Below, in pieces: positions 16,695-25,529 of a stretch of DNA of 64,000 nt. Origin of the DNA: Brevibacillus_C sp046036945 (GTDB lineage: Bacteria > Bacillota > Bacilli > Brevibacillales > Brevibacillaceae). Each line of letters begins with the position of its first letter. Position 1 is the first letter of the stretch. The notes under the pieces were generated by a model. That model saw only the letters and a list, made by a program, of their open reading frames with translations, was not told where the DNA came from and made no database searches. A program made the translations under genes and the position numbers. The stretch lies in assembly GCF_046036945.1 (NCBI RefSeq), contig NZ_JBJQOQ010000004.1, positions 62,001 through 126,000 of the forward strand. Direction: 5' to 3'.

Positions 16695-18365
16695 ATGTTA
16701 GCGAGAGACTTTGTGCTGGAAACGTTCCGGAAATACGGGGTAGAGTACTTGTTTGGCAATCCGGGAACGACGGAACTGCCGCTGGTCGACGGCCTTGTCC
16801 ACTATCCCGACATTCACTATGTGCTTTCTTTACACGAAGACATCTGTGTCGGCATGGCTGCAGGCTATGCAATGGCCACCGGCAAGCCCGGTGTAGTCAA
16901 CCTGCATGTGGCGGCCGGTCTCGGGCACGGCTTCGGCAATCTTTACAATGCGTACCGGGCCGGGGTGCCGCTGATCGTGACGGCCGGACAGCAGGACACC
17001 CGGTTTGGCGTACAGGAGCCTGCGCTGTGGGGCGAGATGGTGGAGATGGTGAAGAGCTATACGAAATGGAGCTGGGAGGTGAAGAATGCGGCAGAACTCC
17101 CCGTCGTGCTGCAGCGGGCCTTTAAAGTCGCGCTCACCGAACCGATGGGCCCGGTGTTTTTGTCCTTTCCATCCGATGTGATGTGGCAGGAAACGGCGGC
17201 CGATCCGATCCCGTTGACGATGATTGCGGCAGACGTCCGCGGCGACCTGAAGGCGATCCAGGCGGCGGCGGAAGCCCTCCGGTCAGCGGCCAATCCGATT
17301 ATCGTGGCGGGCGACCGCATCGGCAGCACCGGGGCTGTCCCTGCCTTGGTCGAATTGGCTGAGTTGACCGGGGCGATGGTTTATGCGGAACATCAGGTGT
17401 CCCGCTTGAATTTCCCTTATACTCATCCGCAGTTTCAGGGGCGTTTTTTGCCTAACGGGCCGTTTATCCGGCAGGCGCTGGCAGAAGCCGATGTCATCCT
17501 GTTTGCCGGCGTGATCAGCCAGGCGCCGCTGCTCTACTTTGACCAGCCTTTGGTGCAGAGGGAAGCGAAAGTCATCGCGATCGACAGCGGAGAGTGGGAG
17601 CTCGGCAAAAATATGTTTGTCGATATCCCGATTATCGCCAATCCGAAGACAGCCCTTGCGGAGATGTGCGAACTGATCGGCCAGCAGGCGACCGAGGAGG
17701 AGCGTAGGCAATTTGCCGCCCGCAAGGCCAGGGCCATAGCAAAGCGGCAGGAAAAAGAGGCGGCAAAAAGAAAGGAACTGGAGGAGACGTACGACAGCAT
17801 CCCGCTGTCTCCGGCCAGAGTCATTCACGAGTTGAATCAATACCTGCCGAAAAACGCGTTTGTCGTCGACGAATCGGTCACGTCGGGAAAATACGTTCAC
17901 AACTATCTCAATTTGCAGCAGCCAGACAGTCTGATTGCCTTAAAAGGAGGCGGGCTGGGGTATGGCATGCCGGCGGCTCTCGGCGCTCAGCTTGGACTTC
18001 CTGACCGGAGAGTCGTCAACATCATCGGGGACGGCTCATCCCTGTATTACATTCAGGCTTTATGGAATGCCGCCAAATACAGCCTGCCTGTCGTATTCGT
18101 GATCTTGAACAACCAGAGCTATATGATCCTAAAGGGCGGCATTCTCAACATCAACGGCGAATCGGCCAAGCAGCGCCACTTTCCGGGGATGGACCTGACT
18201 CCGCCGATCGATTTTGTGAGGGTAGCTGAAGGGCTTGGCATTGCAGCAGCCAAGGTAACTTCGCCGGATCAGCTTGCGCCGGCTTTCCAAAAAGCCTTTG
18301 ACGAAAGGAAACCGATCCTGTTGGATGTCCATATTGACCCGACGGTAAAGGTGTTCCTGCAGTAA
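16695..18365 (+). CDS. Thiamine-diphosphate-dependent 2-oxo acid decarboxylase, benzoylformate decarboxylase-like
   Basis: 556 residues with the three ThDP-enzyme domains. Seen: GNPGTTELPL near the N-terminus (the position of the active-site Ser in benzoylformate decarboxylase, here Thr), the cofactor glutamate in LSLHEDICVG, NLHVAAGLGHGFGNLYNA, a central domain, and the ThDP/Mg motif GDGSS...VILNN. The family non-oxidatively decarboxylates aromatic or branched 2-oxo acids, though carboligases share the fold. The ATG at 16695 follows ACGGGG; a GTG two codons upstream is possible. Regulated probably by the divergent GntR protein. Confidence 0.75.
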   Translation: MLARDFVLETFRKYGVEYLFGNPGTTELPLVDGLVHYPDIHYVLSLHEDICVGMAAGYAMATGKPGVVNLHVAAGLGHGFGNLYNAYRAGVPLIVTAGQQDTRFGVQEPALWGEMVEMVKSYTKWSWEVKNAAELPVVLQRAFKVALTEPMGPVFLSFPSDVMWQETAADPIPLTMIAADVRGDLKAIQAAAEALRSAANPIIVAGDRIGSTGAVPALVELAELTGAMVYAEHQVSRLNFPYTHPQFQGRFLPNGPFIRQALAEADVILFAGVISQAPLLYFDQPLVQREAKVIAIDSGEWELGKNMFVDIPIIANPKTALAEMCELIGQQATEEERRQFAARKARAIAKRQEKEAAKRKELEETYDSIPLSPARVIHELNQYLPKNAFVVDESVTSGKYVHNYLNLQQPDSLIALKGGGLGYGMPAALGAQLGLPDRRVVNIIGDGSSLYYIQALWNAAKYSLPVVFVILNNQSYMILKGGILNINGESAKQRHFPGMDLTPPIDFVRVAEGLGIAAAKVTSPDQLAPAFQKAFDERKPILLDVHIDPTVKVFLQ

Positions 18366-18500
18366 AGCTGCTGCCTGCTTTGTGAAACCAATCACGGAAA
18401 TGTATAGATATAAATTGTCACTGATATCAAACTAGTAGGACAATATGTAAAATCCTCCAATTGGAAGCCGTCTATGGAGACACAGATGCTGTCGTTGAGG

Positions 18501-18538
18501 GCAAAGCCGCTGGGAAGCCAATTTCCCAGCGGCTTTGC
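18501..18538 (+). terminator. Hairpin terminator after the ThDP gene
   Basis: GCAAAGCCGCTGGGAA and TTCCCAGCGGCTTTGC form a perfect 16-bp stem around a 6-base loop, followed by a modest TGTGTTTGG tail. It lies in the 332-base gap between the ThDP gene and the OPT transporter gene; the rest of that gap holds the next promoter and palindrome. Confidence 0.75.
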
Positions 18539-18606
18539 TGTGTTTGGCCTGTTTAAAAAGAGCAGAGCGAGTATTGGCAAAAGTCCCAACTGGTGAAGAT
18601 TTATGA

Positions 18607-18635
18607 TTGATTGCAGCGAACCAGGTCTGTATAAT
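18607..18635 (+). promoter_or_regulatory. Promoter of the OPT-DUF917-DUF1177 operon
   Basis: TTGATT at 18607-18612, a 17-bp spacer, and TATAAT at 18630-18635. Transcription would start near 18643, about 55 bases before the OPT start codon. Confidence 0.6.
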
Positions 18636-18655
18636 TGCATATGTATTCATCATAA

Positions 18656-18674
18656 ATCGGACCTGCGGTCCGAT
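18656..18674. promoter_or_regulatory. Palindrome ATCGGACC-TGC-GGTCCGAT, candidate operator
   Basis: Perfect 8-3-8 inverted repeat just downstream of the predicted transcription start and upstream of the OPT ribosome-binding site. There is no T-tract, so it is an operator candidate rather than a terminator. The IclR regulator at the end of the same cluster is the most likely ligand. Confidence 0.5.
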
Positions 18675-18697
18675 AATAGGTACAAGGGAGGGTTTAT

Positions 18698-20278
18698 ATG
18701 AAAAACGAGGAACAGAAAAAGCATCCCAAAGTAATCGAGCCAGGCACACTGGTACTGACGATTGTGACCGCAGCCCTTGGGGCCGCCATCGGGATGCAAT
18801 TGATTTTGACCCTGGGCATTACCGCCAATACGGCGATTATTGGCGCCCTGCTGGCCATGATCATTGCCAGAATACCGGTAACCTTGTTTCGGAAGTTTCG
18901 TTCCATCCATCGTCAAAATATTATTCAAACTTCCATCTCGTCCGCCACATTCGGAGCGGCCAACAGTTTGTTGATTCCGATCGGCATTCCGTTCATCTTT
19001 GGAAAACCGGAATTGATCCTGCCGATGCTGATCGGGGCAGCGCTGGCCATGTTCGTTGACGGTTTTCTGCTGTACAAGCTGTTTGATTCGAAGATTTTTC
19101 CCGCGTCGGGGACCTGGCCGGACGGTCGAGCCACCGCTGAATCGATCCTCGCCGGCGACCAAGGAGGGAAGCGGGCAGGACTGCTCGGAGTCGGGATCGC
19201 AGGCGGAGTCGTCGGTTCCATCCTGGGCATTCCGATGTCGGCATTCGGTGTTGCGTTTATCGGTAACATGTGGGCGCTCGCGATGTTTGGCATCGGTCTG
19301 TTGATCAAAGGGTACTCCACCACGCTGTTTGGCGTCGATCTGAAGGACTCATACATTCCGCACGGTTTGATGATTGGAGCAGGGCTGGTCGCATTGATTC
19401 AGGTATCGCTGGTCATTTTCAAGAAAAATGGGAACAGTTCTTCAGACCAGGCTGCCGTGACGAAAAGTGAAAAAGACACCTCCCGGACACTGGTGCAAGG
19501 CCTCATTCTGTACGTTATTATCGCTGTGATTCTGGCAGTCGTAAGTGGACTCATTACGCACATGTCTATGGGAATGTTCATCGGGTTTATCGTCTTTGCT
19601 GCTTTCGCCGCCTACCTGCACGAATTGATCGTCGGGATTTCGGCGATGCACTCCGGCTGGTTCCCCGCTTTTGCCGTCGCTCTGATCACGTTGATCATCG
19701 GTTTGCTGATCGGTTTTCCCCCGGTTGCATTAGCACTCCTAGTCGGATTTAGCGCTGCAACCGGTCCGGCCTTTGCCGACATGGGCTACGATCTGAAAGC
19801 AGGCTACATTCTCCGCGGCAACGGGAAGGATCAGGCTTTTGAACAAGAAGGACGGAGACAGCAATTGATCGCTGCGATGATCGCGTTCGCGGTAGCTGTC
19901 GTGGTAGTGCTGTTGACATACAAAAGCTATTTTGCGCAAAATCTCGTGCCGCCGGTCGATAAAGTCTACGTCGCGACCATCGAAGCAGGGGTATCCGGCA
20001 ACGTCGCTACGGAATTGTTCCTCTGGGCGATTCCAGGCGCTTTGCTGCAGCTGCTGGGCGGTTCCAAGCGCCAATTGGGAATCTTGTTTGCAACCGGTAT
20101 GCTGCTTACCTATCCGGAAGCAGGATGGGCTGTTCTGGCAGGTCTCTTGATTCGCGCTGCCGTGTTGAAATGGAAAGGCACATCCTCAGAATCGTCGATG
20201 AGCATCTTGGCGGCAGGTTTCATCGCTGGCGACGCCCTGTACAGCTTCTTTAGCTCCGTCTTCTCGCTGAAAAAATAA
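18698..20278 (+). CDS. OPT family oligopeptide transporter
   Basis: 526-residue polytopic membrane protein of the OPT (oligopeptide/YSL) superfamily. Seen: many hydrophobic helices, FRKFRSIHRQNIIQTSIS and SATFGAANSLLIP, GTWPDGRATAESILAGDQGG and AATGPAFADMGYDLKAG, typical of bacterial OPT proteins. It is somewhat shorter than the 600-plus residues of many members. OPT proteins import short peptides or metal chelates with protons. The ATG follows AAGGGAGGG. First gene of a cluster with DUF917, DUF1177, AroM, an M29 peptidase and a racemase, so a peptide or modified peptide is the likely cargo. Confidence 0.85.
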   Translation: MKNEEQKKHPKVIEPGTLVLTIVTAALGAAIGMQLILTLGITANTAIIGALLAMIIARIPVTLFRKFRSIHRQNIIQTSISSATFGAANSLLIPIGIPFIFGKPELILPMLIGAALAMFVDGFLLYKLFDSKIFPASGTWPDGRATAESILAGDQGGKRAGLLGVGIAGGVVGSILGIPMSAFGVAFIGNMWALAMFGIGLLIKGYSTTLFGVDLKDSYIPHGLMIGAGLVALIQVSLVIFKKNGNSSSDQAAVTKSEKDTSRTLVQGLILYVIIAVILAVVSGLITHMSMGMFIGFIVFAAFAAYLHELIVGISAMHSGWFPAFAVALITLIIGLLIGFPPVALALLVGFSAATGPAFADMGYDLKAGYILRGNGKDQAFEQEGRRQQLIAAMIAFAVAVVVVLLTYKSYFAQNLVPPVDKVYVATIEAGVSGNVATELFLWAIPGALLQLLGGSKRQLGILFATGMLLTYPEAGWAVLAGLLIRAAVLKWKGTSSESSMSILAAGFIAGDALYSFFSSVFSLKK

Positions 20279-20296
20279 CAGAACAAAGGTGATAAA

Positions 20297-21355
20297 ATGG
20301 CTGTTATCTCACTGGATGAACGCAAAATGGAGGCCGCTGTATTAGGCGGCGCCGTGCTTGGCGGCGGCGGTGGCGGACCGATTGAGGAAGGCATGCAGCT
20401 GGGCAGGCTTGCGCTGGAAATCGGCGAGCCGCGGCTGGTCACAGTAGATGAGCTGGATGATGAAGACTGGATCGTGACTGTCTCGGCCGTCGGAGCTCCC
20501 GCGGCTGAGGAACAGTACGTCAAACCGATTCACTACACCCGTGCCCTGGAGCTGCTGCTCGAGCGCTCCGAGCACAAAATCGCCGGATTGATTACCAATG
20601 AAAACGGAGCCAGCACGACTGTAAACGGCTGGTTTCAATCGGCTGCGACCGGCTTGCCCGTGGTGGATGCGCCTTGCAACGGCAGGGCTCATCCGACGGG
20701 AAGCATGGGTTCGATGAATCTGACAGAGCTGGAATCCTACGTGTCGATCCAGGCAGCCGTAGGGGGAAAGGGGAGCAGCTACATCGAGCTGTGCGCCCAA
20801 GGCTCCCTGGAGAAGATGGCTGCACTGGTGCGGCGCACCTCTGTGGAGGCGGGCGGCATGGTGGCCGTAGCGAGAAACCCGGTGCAAGTCGCCTACGTGA
20901 AGGAAAACGGATGTCCGGGGGCGATCCAGCAGGCGATCCAGATCGGGGAGCAGATGCTGGCCCACACCGGGATGAAGGCAGTCGAAGCCGTGACTTCGCT
21001 CTTGCGGGGTAGAATCGTGGAGACAGGCGTGGTCTCCCAGTACGAGTTGACCTCGACGGGCGGATTTGACGTCGGCAGGCTGAACATCGGCTCCCTCGAG
21101 CTGACGTTCTGGAATGAATACATGACCCTGGAGGCCAAGGGAGAAAGACTGGCGACGTTCCCTGATCTGATCATGGCCTTCGATGCGGAAAGCGGCTTGC
21201 CGCTCGAGTCGGCGCGGATCGCCAACGGACAGAAGGCGGCGGTGATTGCCGTTCCGCGCGAGAATTTGCTCTTGGGTTCGCCGATGAGAAACAAAAAGTT
21301 GTTTCTGCCGGTAGAAGAGGCCATCGGCAAGCCGATGATCAAGTATTTGTTTTAA
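20297..21355 (+). CDS. DUF917 domain protein
   Basis: 352 residues. Seen: the DUF917 glycine-rich N-terminal segment (AVLGGGGGGPIEEG), TVSAVGAPAAEEQYVKP, and NGRAHPTGSMGSMNL in the middle. DUF917 proteins resemble parts of hydantoinase-type enzymes and often sit next to hydantoinase, racemase and transport genes; a thiohydantoin desulfurase activity has been described for a relative. The role here is unproven. It lies 18 bases after the OPT gene and 21 before the DUF1177 gene, so it is co-transcribed. Probably cytoplasmic, as no signal peptide is seen. Confidence 0.8.
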   Translation: MAVISLDERKMEAAVLGGAVLGGGGGGPIEEGMQLGRLALEIGEPRLVTVDELDDEDWIVTVSAVGAPAAEEQYVKPIHYTRALELLLERSEHKIAGLITNENGASTTVNGWFQSAATGLPVVDAPCNGRAHPTGSMGSMNLTELESYVSIQAAVGGKGSSYIELCAQGSLEKMAALVRRTSVEAGGMVAVARNPVQVAYVKENGCPGAIQQAIQIGEQMLAHTGMKAVEAVTSLLRGRIVETGVVSQYELTSTGGFDVGRLNIGSLELTFWNEYMTLEAKGERLATFPDLIMAFDAESGLPLESARIANGQKAAVIAVPRENLLLGSPMRNKKLFLPVEEAIGKPMIKYLF

Positions 21356-21376
21356 AATAGAGAGGAGATGAATGCT

Positions 21377-22324
21377 GTGACGTTAAAGCAAACGATCACT
21401 GTTTACGAATCGATGGACAGCATGTACGCTTCCGGCAACAAAATCAAGGAATTGTTTGCCCCGTATGCTGATGTACAGGTGGATGTAGATACCGTTGCGG
21501 GAGAGAAGGGCAAGACAGACTTCGTCAAGATTTTGATTCCGGGTACGAATGGCAAGACCAAGGGAGGAGATGCGCCGACGCTGGGGATCATCGGGCAATT
21601 GGGCGGCATTGGCGCTCGTCCCAGCCGCATCGGTCTCGTCTCTGATGCAGACGGAGCGGTTGCGGCGGTGGCCAGCGCGCTGAAGCTGGCTGAGATGATA
21701 GTGAACGGCGACCGCTTACCGGGAGACGTGCTGGTGACGACGCACATCTGTCCGGATGCTCCGACGCAGCCGCATGAGCCGGTCGATTTCATGGATTCTC
21801 CTGTCGATGACCCGACGATCAACCGCTACCAGGTGTTTCCGGAGATGGATGCGATCCTCTCCCTCGATACATCGAAAGGGAACCGGATCATCAACGTAAA
21901 AGGCTTTGCGATTTCTCCCACCGTAAAAGAGGGCTATATTCTCCGCGTCAGCGAAGACCTCTTGCGGATTATGGAGATGACCACAGGTCAGCTGCCGGCG
22001 ACATTCCCCGTGACGACGCAGGACATTACGCCATATGGAAACGGCGTCTTCCATTTTAACAGCATCATGCAGCCGACTGTCGCTACGTCAGCGCCGGTGG
22101 TCGGGGTAGCCATCACCACGCAATCGGCCGTTCCGGGATGCGGCACAGGGGCCAGTCATGAGGTAGACATCGCCGAGGTGGCCCGATTCGCAGTCGAGGT
22201 TGCCAAAGAATTTACCGCCGGAAAGTGTGTCTTCCACGATCAGCAGGAATACGAACTCCTCTGTGACCTGTACGGTTCGATGGCGGCGCTGCAAACACTG
22301 GGCAGTCCAGGGAAAAGGGGCTGA
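21377..22324 (+). CDS. DUF1177 family protein
   Basis: About 315 residues from the GTG at 21377, preferred over the ATG at 21368 because the AGAGGAG at 21361-21367 is better spaced. Seen: IPGTNGKTKGGDAPTLGIIGQLGGIGARP, a His/Asp-rich segment THICPDAPTQPHEPVDFMD that could bind metal, and GCGTGASHEVDIAEVARFA. No function is established for the family. Always seen here with AroM and peptidase genes in an operon-like arrangement, suggesting an enzyme acting on the imported compound. The conserved His and Asp residues hint at a metallohydrolase, which is speculation. Confidence 0.75.
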   Translation: MTLKQTITVYESMDSMYASGNKIKELFAPYADVQVDVDTVAGEKGKTDFVKILIPGTNGKTKGGDAPTLGIIGQLGGIGARPSRIGLVSDADGAVAAVASALKLAEMIVNGDRLPGDVLVTTHICPDAPTQPHEPVDFMDSPVDDPTINRYQVFPEMDAILSLDTSKGNRIINVKGFAISPTVKEGYILRVSEDLLRIMEMTTGQLPATFPVTTQDITPYGNGVFHFNSIMQPTVATSAPVVGVAITTQSAVPGCGTGASHEVDIAEVARFAVEVAKEFTAGKCVFHDQQEYELLCDLYGSMAALQTLGSPGKRG

Positions 22325-22329
22325 CCGCG

Positions 22330-23001
22330 ATGAGAAAGCTGGGAGTCGTAACCATCGGGCAGGCCCCGCGGGCTGACGTCGGCCCGATATTGGAAAAGTA
22401 TATCGGAGACAAGGCCCAGATCATCCAAGTGGGAGTACTAGACGGGCTCAGCAAGGCGGAGATTGATGACGCCTTTTCCCCGGGCCAGGATGACTGCATC
22501 CTGACCAGCCGGCTGCTGTCCGGCGAGTCGGCTGTCATGTCAAGTGACAAGGTAGCTCCCGTTCTGCAGGCAAAAATTGATCAGCTGGAAGAGGCCGGCT
22601 GCAGACATATTCTCGTTCTTTGTACGGGTACATTTGAGGGACTGACGGCGAAACAGGCCTTGTTGATCGAGCCTGATCAGATCATCCAGTCGACCCTGTC
22701 GGCGATGCTGAAGCACAAAAAACTAGGCGTCATTGTCCCGCTGCTGGAGCAGCAGGAAGCCTTGTCCGGCCAATGGGGCGGCGGCCTTTCGGCAGTCTAC
22801 TCCGCGGCGTCGCCGTACGCTGCCGGTCCGAGCGGAATTGAACAGGCGGCGGAAAAGCTGGCCGGCGAAGGGGTTGACGCCATCCTGCTGGATTGCATGG
22901 GGTATGTAGAAGAACACAAGGCGATCGCAGAAGCGAAGGCAAACCTGCCTGTCATTTTGTCGAACGCCCTTGTGGCCAAGATTGTTTCAGAGCTGTTTTA
23001 A
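22330..23001 (+). CDS. AroM family protein
   Basis: 223 residues of the AroM family, named after the Escherichia coli aroM gene, whose function is unknown. Seen: the N-terminus LGVVTIGQAPRADVGPIL, LTSRLLSGESAVMS, HILVLCTGTFEGL and a C-terminal DAILLDCMGYVEEHKA. The paired Cys segments (LCTGTF and LDCMGY) echo the two-cysteine layout of Asp/Glu racemase-fold enzymes, so an isomerase or lyase role on an amino acid derivative is conceivable. It starts 5 bases after the DUF1177 stop. Confidence 0.8.
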   Translation: MRKLGVVTIGQAPRADVGPILEKYIGDKAQIIQVGVLDGLSKAEIDDAFSPGQDDCILTSRLLSGESAVMSSDKVAPVLQAKIDQLEEAGCRHILVLCTGTFEGLTAKQALLIEPDQIIQSTLSAMLKHKKLGVIVPLLEQQEALSGQWGGGLSAVYSAASPYAAGPSGIEQAAEKLAGEGVDAILLDCMGYVEEHKAIAEAKANLPVILSNALVAKIVSELF

Positions 23002-23019
23002 TTCATGGAGGTAATGAAG

Positions 23020-23967
23020 ATGAATCCGCTGTTGATCGAAGCGAGCCGCAACATCCTGAAGACGAGTATCGGCCTGGCGCCGGGCGAGACGCTTCTGGTC
23101 GTATCCGACCGGCAAAAACAAGACATAGCGGAGGCGATCTGTCAGGCGGGCCTTGGTCTGGGAGCGGAAGCGATGCTTGTCGTCATGAAAGAGCGGCAAA
23201 AGGACGGAGAGGAGCCGCCCGGCGCGGTTGCGGCAGCGATGGAGCAGGCGGACGTGGTCATCTGCGTTACCGAATACTCGCTGACCCACACGAACGCCAG
23301 AAAAAATGCGGCGGCTAAAGGCGCCCGAATCGCGACGATGCCGGGAATCACCGCTGACATGTTTACGGAAGGGGCGATCACTGCAGACTACGGACAGGTG
23401 AAAGCCCGCACGGAAAAAGTCAGCCAATACCTCACGAACGGCCGTGAAGTGCGGATAGAAAAGGACGGCCGCACTCTGCGCTTTTCCATTGCCGATCGCG
23501 CGGGCATTGCCAGCACAGGGGTATACCTGAATCCGGGTGAATCGGGCAATTTGCCCTCGGGAGAGGCCTATCTTGCCCCCGTGGAAGGAACGGCTTTCGG
23601 CGAGATCGTTGTCGACGGTTCCATCGCCGGGATCGGGAAGGTGAGCGAACCGCTGATCGTCACGGTGGAGAAGGGGCGCATCGTCGGTGCCCAGGGAGCG
23701 GAAGCGGCTCAATTGTTGGAACTGCTCGGAGAAGGAGATGGGCTGGCATTGGGCGAATTTGGCATAGGTACGAATGACAAGGCCAGGGTTACAGGGAATG
23801 TGCTCGAGGACGAAAAGGTGTACGGCACCATCCACGTCGCTTTTGGGAGCAACCGCACCTTCGGCGGGTCCATCGATGCCGGCGTGCATATCGACCTCGT
23901 CGTCCACCAGCCTGACGTGTACATTGACGGGATAAGCATACTTCAAAAGGGAAGGTTGACCGTATAG
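23020..23967 (+). CDS. M29 family (AmpS/thermophilic) aminopeptidase
   Basis: 315 residues, a short member of the leucyl aminopeptidase M29 family (classical members are about 410). Seen: an N-terminal Rossmann-like domain and the C-terminal metal site: Glu in LGEFGIGTN, Glu in VLEDEKVYG, His in TIHVAFGSN and the HxD of VHIDLVV. M29 enzymes remove N-terminal residues from small peptides with two metal ions. The ATG at 23020 follows GGAGGT; earlier in-frame ATGs at 23005 and 23014 fall in or before that site. In this cluster it could trim peptides delivered by the OPT transporter. Confidence 0.75.
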   Translation: MNPLLIEASRNILKTSIGLAPGETLLVVSDRQKQDIAEAICQAGLGLGAEAMLVVMKERQKDGEEPPGAVAAAMEQADVVICVTEYSLTHTNARKNAAAKGARIATMPGITADMFTEGAITADYGQVKARTEKVSQYLTNGREVRIEKDGRTLRFSIADRAGIASTGVYLNPGESGNLPSGEAYLAPVEGTAFGEIVVDGSIAGIGKVSEPLIVTVEKGRIVGAQGAEAAQLLELLGEGDGLALGEFGIGTNDKARVTGNVLEDEKVYGTIHVAFGSNRTFGGSIDAGVHIDLVVHQPDVYIDGISILQKGRLTV

Positions 23968-23969
23968 CC

Positions 23970-24608
23970 ATGATAGGGATTATTCGGGTCCTGACGACGT
24001 CCAATCCAGAGATCCTGGGTGAGCACGGAGTGATCATCGAAGAAAAATACGGGGTAGAGACCCGGAGTGCATGCATTCCGGATCAACCCCACGGCGTATA
24101 CGATGAAGAAACGGAACGAATCGCCGTTCCCAAGATTGTCGCTTTGGGAAAAGAATTGGCCGCCTCCGGATGCCGTGTCTTGGTGGTGAGCTGTGCCGAT
24201 GATCCGGGGGTAAAAGAGCTGCGCCGGCACGTATCCATTCCGGTGATCGGGGCGGGAAGCGCAACTGCATTCGTCGCCCGCGGATTCGGCGAACCTGTCG
24301 GGCTGCTCGACATTACCAGCACCCCGCCAAAGGTGATGCAGGAGGGATTGGGCGAGCAGCTGGCCTGGCACACCTGTCCTAAAGGGGTGACCAATACGAC
24401 AGACTTGCTTGACCCTTCCGGCCAATTACAGGCGCTGCTGGCCGCCCAATCCCTGGTGGAGAAGGGAGCCCGGACGCTTGCCTTCGCTTGTACCGGCTAC
24501 TCGACCGTCGGGATGGCGCAGCTGATTCGGAAGGAACTGGGGACGACTGTGATCGACCCGGTCGAGGCTGAGGGCTTGCTGGCCTTTTACGCCTTGAACA
24601 GATCTTGA
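23970..24608 (+). CDS. Asp/Glu/hydantoin racemase family protein
   Basis: 212 residues. Seen: the N-terminal IGIIRVLTTSNPEILGEHG, the first catalytic-type cysteine in VVSCADDPG (about residue 74) and the second in LAFACTGYSTVG (about residue 171). The two-Cys racemases invert L- and D-amino acids or 5-substituted hydantoins without cofactor. It starts 2 bases after the M29 gene. Together with DUF917 it points to a hydantoin-like or D-amino-acid-containing substrate. A hairpin terminator follows. Confidence 0.8.
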   Translation: MIGIIRVLTTSNPEILGEHGVIIEEKYGVETRSACIPDQPHGVYDEETERIAVPKIVALGKELAASGCRVLVVSCADDPGVKELRRHVSIPVIGAGSATAFVARGFGEPVGLLDITSTPPKVMQEGLGEQLAWHTCPKGVTNTTDLLDPSGQLQALLAAQSLVEKGARTLAFACTGYSTVGMAQLIRKELGTTVIDPVEAEGLLAFYALNRS

Positions 24609-24618
24609 TTTGCATGTT

Positions 24619-24658
24619 TGTCAGCCGCTGTCAACGTGAGACGATAGCGGCTTTTTTC
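24619..24658 (+). terminator. Rho-independent terminator after the racemase gene
   Basis: CAGCCGCT pairs with AGCGGCT (24623-24629 with 24646-24652), loop of 16 bases, followed by TTTTTT. Confidence 0.8.
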
Positions 24659-24758
24659 CATAAGGAAAGCTCCTGGGTTTTGGAGAAAGATGGCGAAAAT
24701 AGCAAACTTGTACTATAATCAAGGCTGAATCTAGTGAAGCGAGGGAAAACGTGTAAAG

Positions 24759-25529
24759 ATGGCACTGAAAACACTTGAAAACGCATTGGAAATCCTCAAA
24801 TACTTCACAAGAGAGACACCGGCATGGGGTGTACGTGAACTCGCCAAAGAAGTGGAAGTAAGCCATTCCATTATTCATAGAATTTTAACCACGTATGTAA
24901 AATACGGCTTCCTGGTGCAAAACCAGGAGACCCGAAAGTACGAGCTCGGCATCAAGTTTTGGGAGTACGGCTTGCTGGTACAAGACCGGCTGCACATGTC
25001 CGATTTCGTCCACCCGGTCATGCAGACGTTGTGCGAAAAAACGGGAGAAACCGCTATCTTTACCTTGCTAGACGGCATCGAAGCGGTTGACGTGGAAATC
25101 GTGGAGAGTCCCCAGAAAGTCAAGTACCTGCTGACGCCTGGTACGAGAGCGCCTTTATATATAGGCGCTTCCAGCAAGGTGCTCATGGCCTTTCTCCCCG
25201 CTGAAAAGCAGCAGGCAGTGATTCAGAGCGGCCTTTTGTCCTACACGGGAAAAACCATCGTCGATCCGCAGACACTGCTGGCCGACCTGGCCGACATCAA
25301 GCACAAAGGCTGGTGCTTTTCGGAAGGAGAGTACTTCGAGGATACGTTTGGTCTCAGCGTTCCGCTGTTTGACAAAAAAGGCAAGGTTGTCGCTTCGCTG
25401 TCGATCGCAGGGCCGAGCTACCGGATGACGGAGGAGAAGATACCAGAGGCATTGGCCATGCTGAAAAGCAGCGCCAGAAGCATCCAGGAGTACCTGCATA
25501 AGTTTGACTTTAACGTTGGGCAGACGTAG
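24759..25529 (+). CDS. IclR family transcriptional regulator
   Basis: 256 residues: an N-terminal winged helix (VRELAKEVEVSHSIIHRILTTY) and an IclR effector domain (GASSKVLMAFLP, SEGEYFEDTFGLSVPLF, VASLSIAGPSYRM). It has its own promoter region with a -10-like TATAAT at 24714-24719, downstream of the terminator of the OPT-racemase cluster. It probably regulates that cluster; the palindrome at 18656-18674 is a candidate site. Distinct in sequence from the IclR protein at 6639-7382. Confidence 0.85.
   Translation: MALKTLENALEILKYFTRETPAWGVRELAKEVEVSHSIIHRILTTYVKYGFLVQNQETRKYELGIKFWEYGLLVQDRLHMSDFVHPVMQTLCEKTGETAIFTLLDGIEAVDVEIVESPQKVKYLLTPGTRAPLYIGASSKVLMAFLPAEKQQAVIQSGLLSYTGKTIVDPQTLLADLADIKHKGWCFSEGEYFEDTFGLSVPLFDKKGKVVASLSIAGPSYRMTEEKIPEALAMLKSSARSIQEYLHKFDFNVGQT

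Noticed and set aside
22987..23946. Open frame of 319 codons on the minus strand
   Set aside because: Antisense to the M29 peptidase gene, which has intact metal ligands; no family motif in the antisense product.
24619..24658. Attenuator for the IclR gene
   Set aside because: The hairpin follows the racemase stop directly and an independent -10-like element precedes iclR, so it is better read as the operon terminator.
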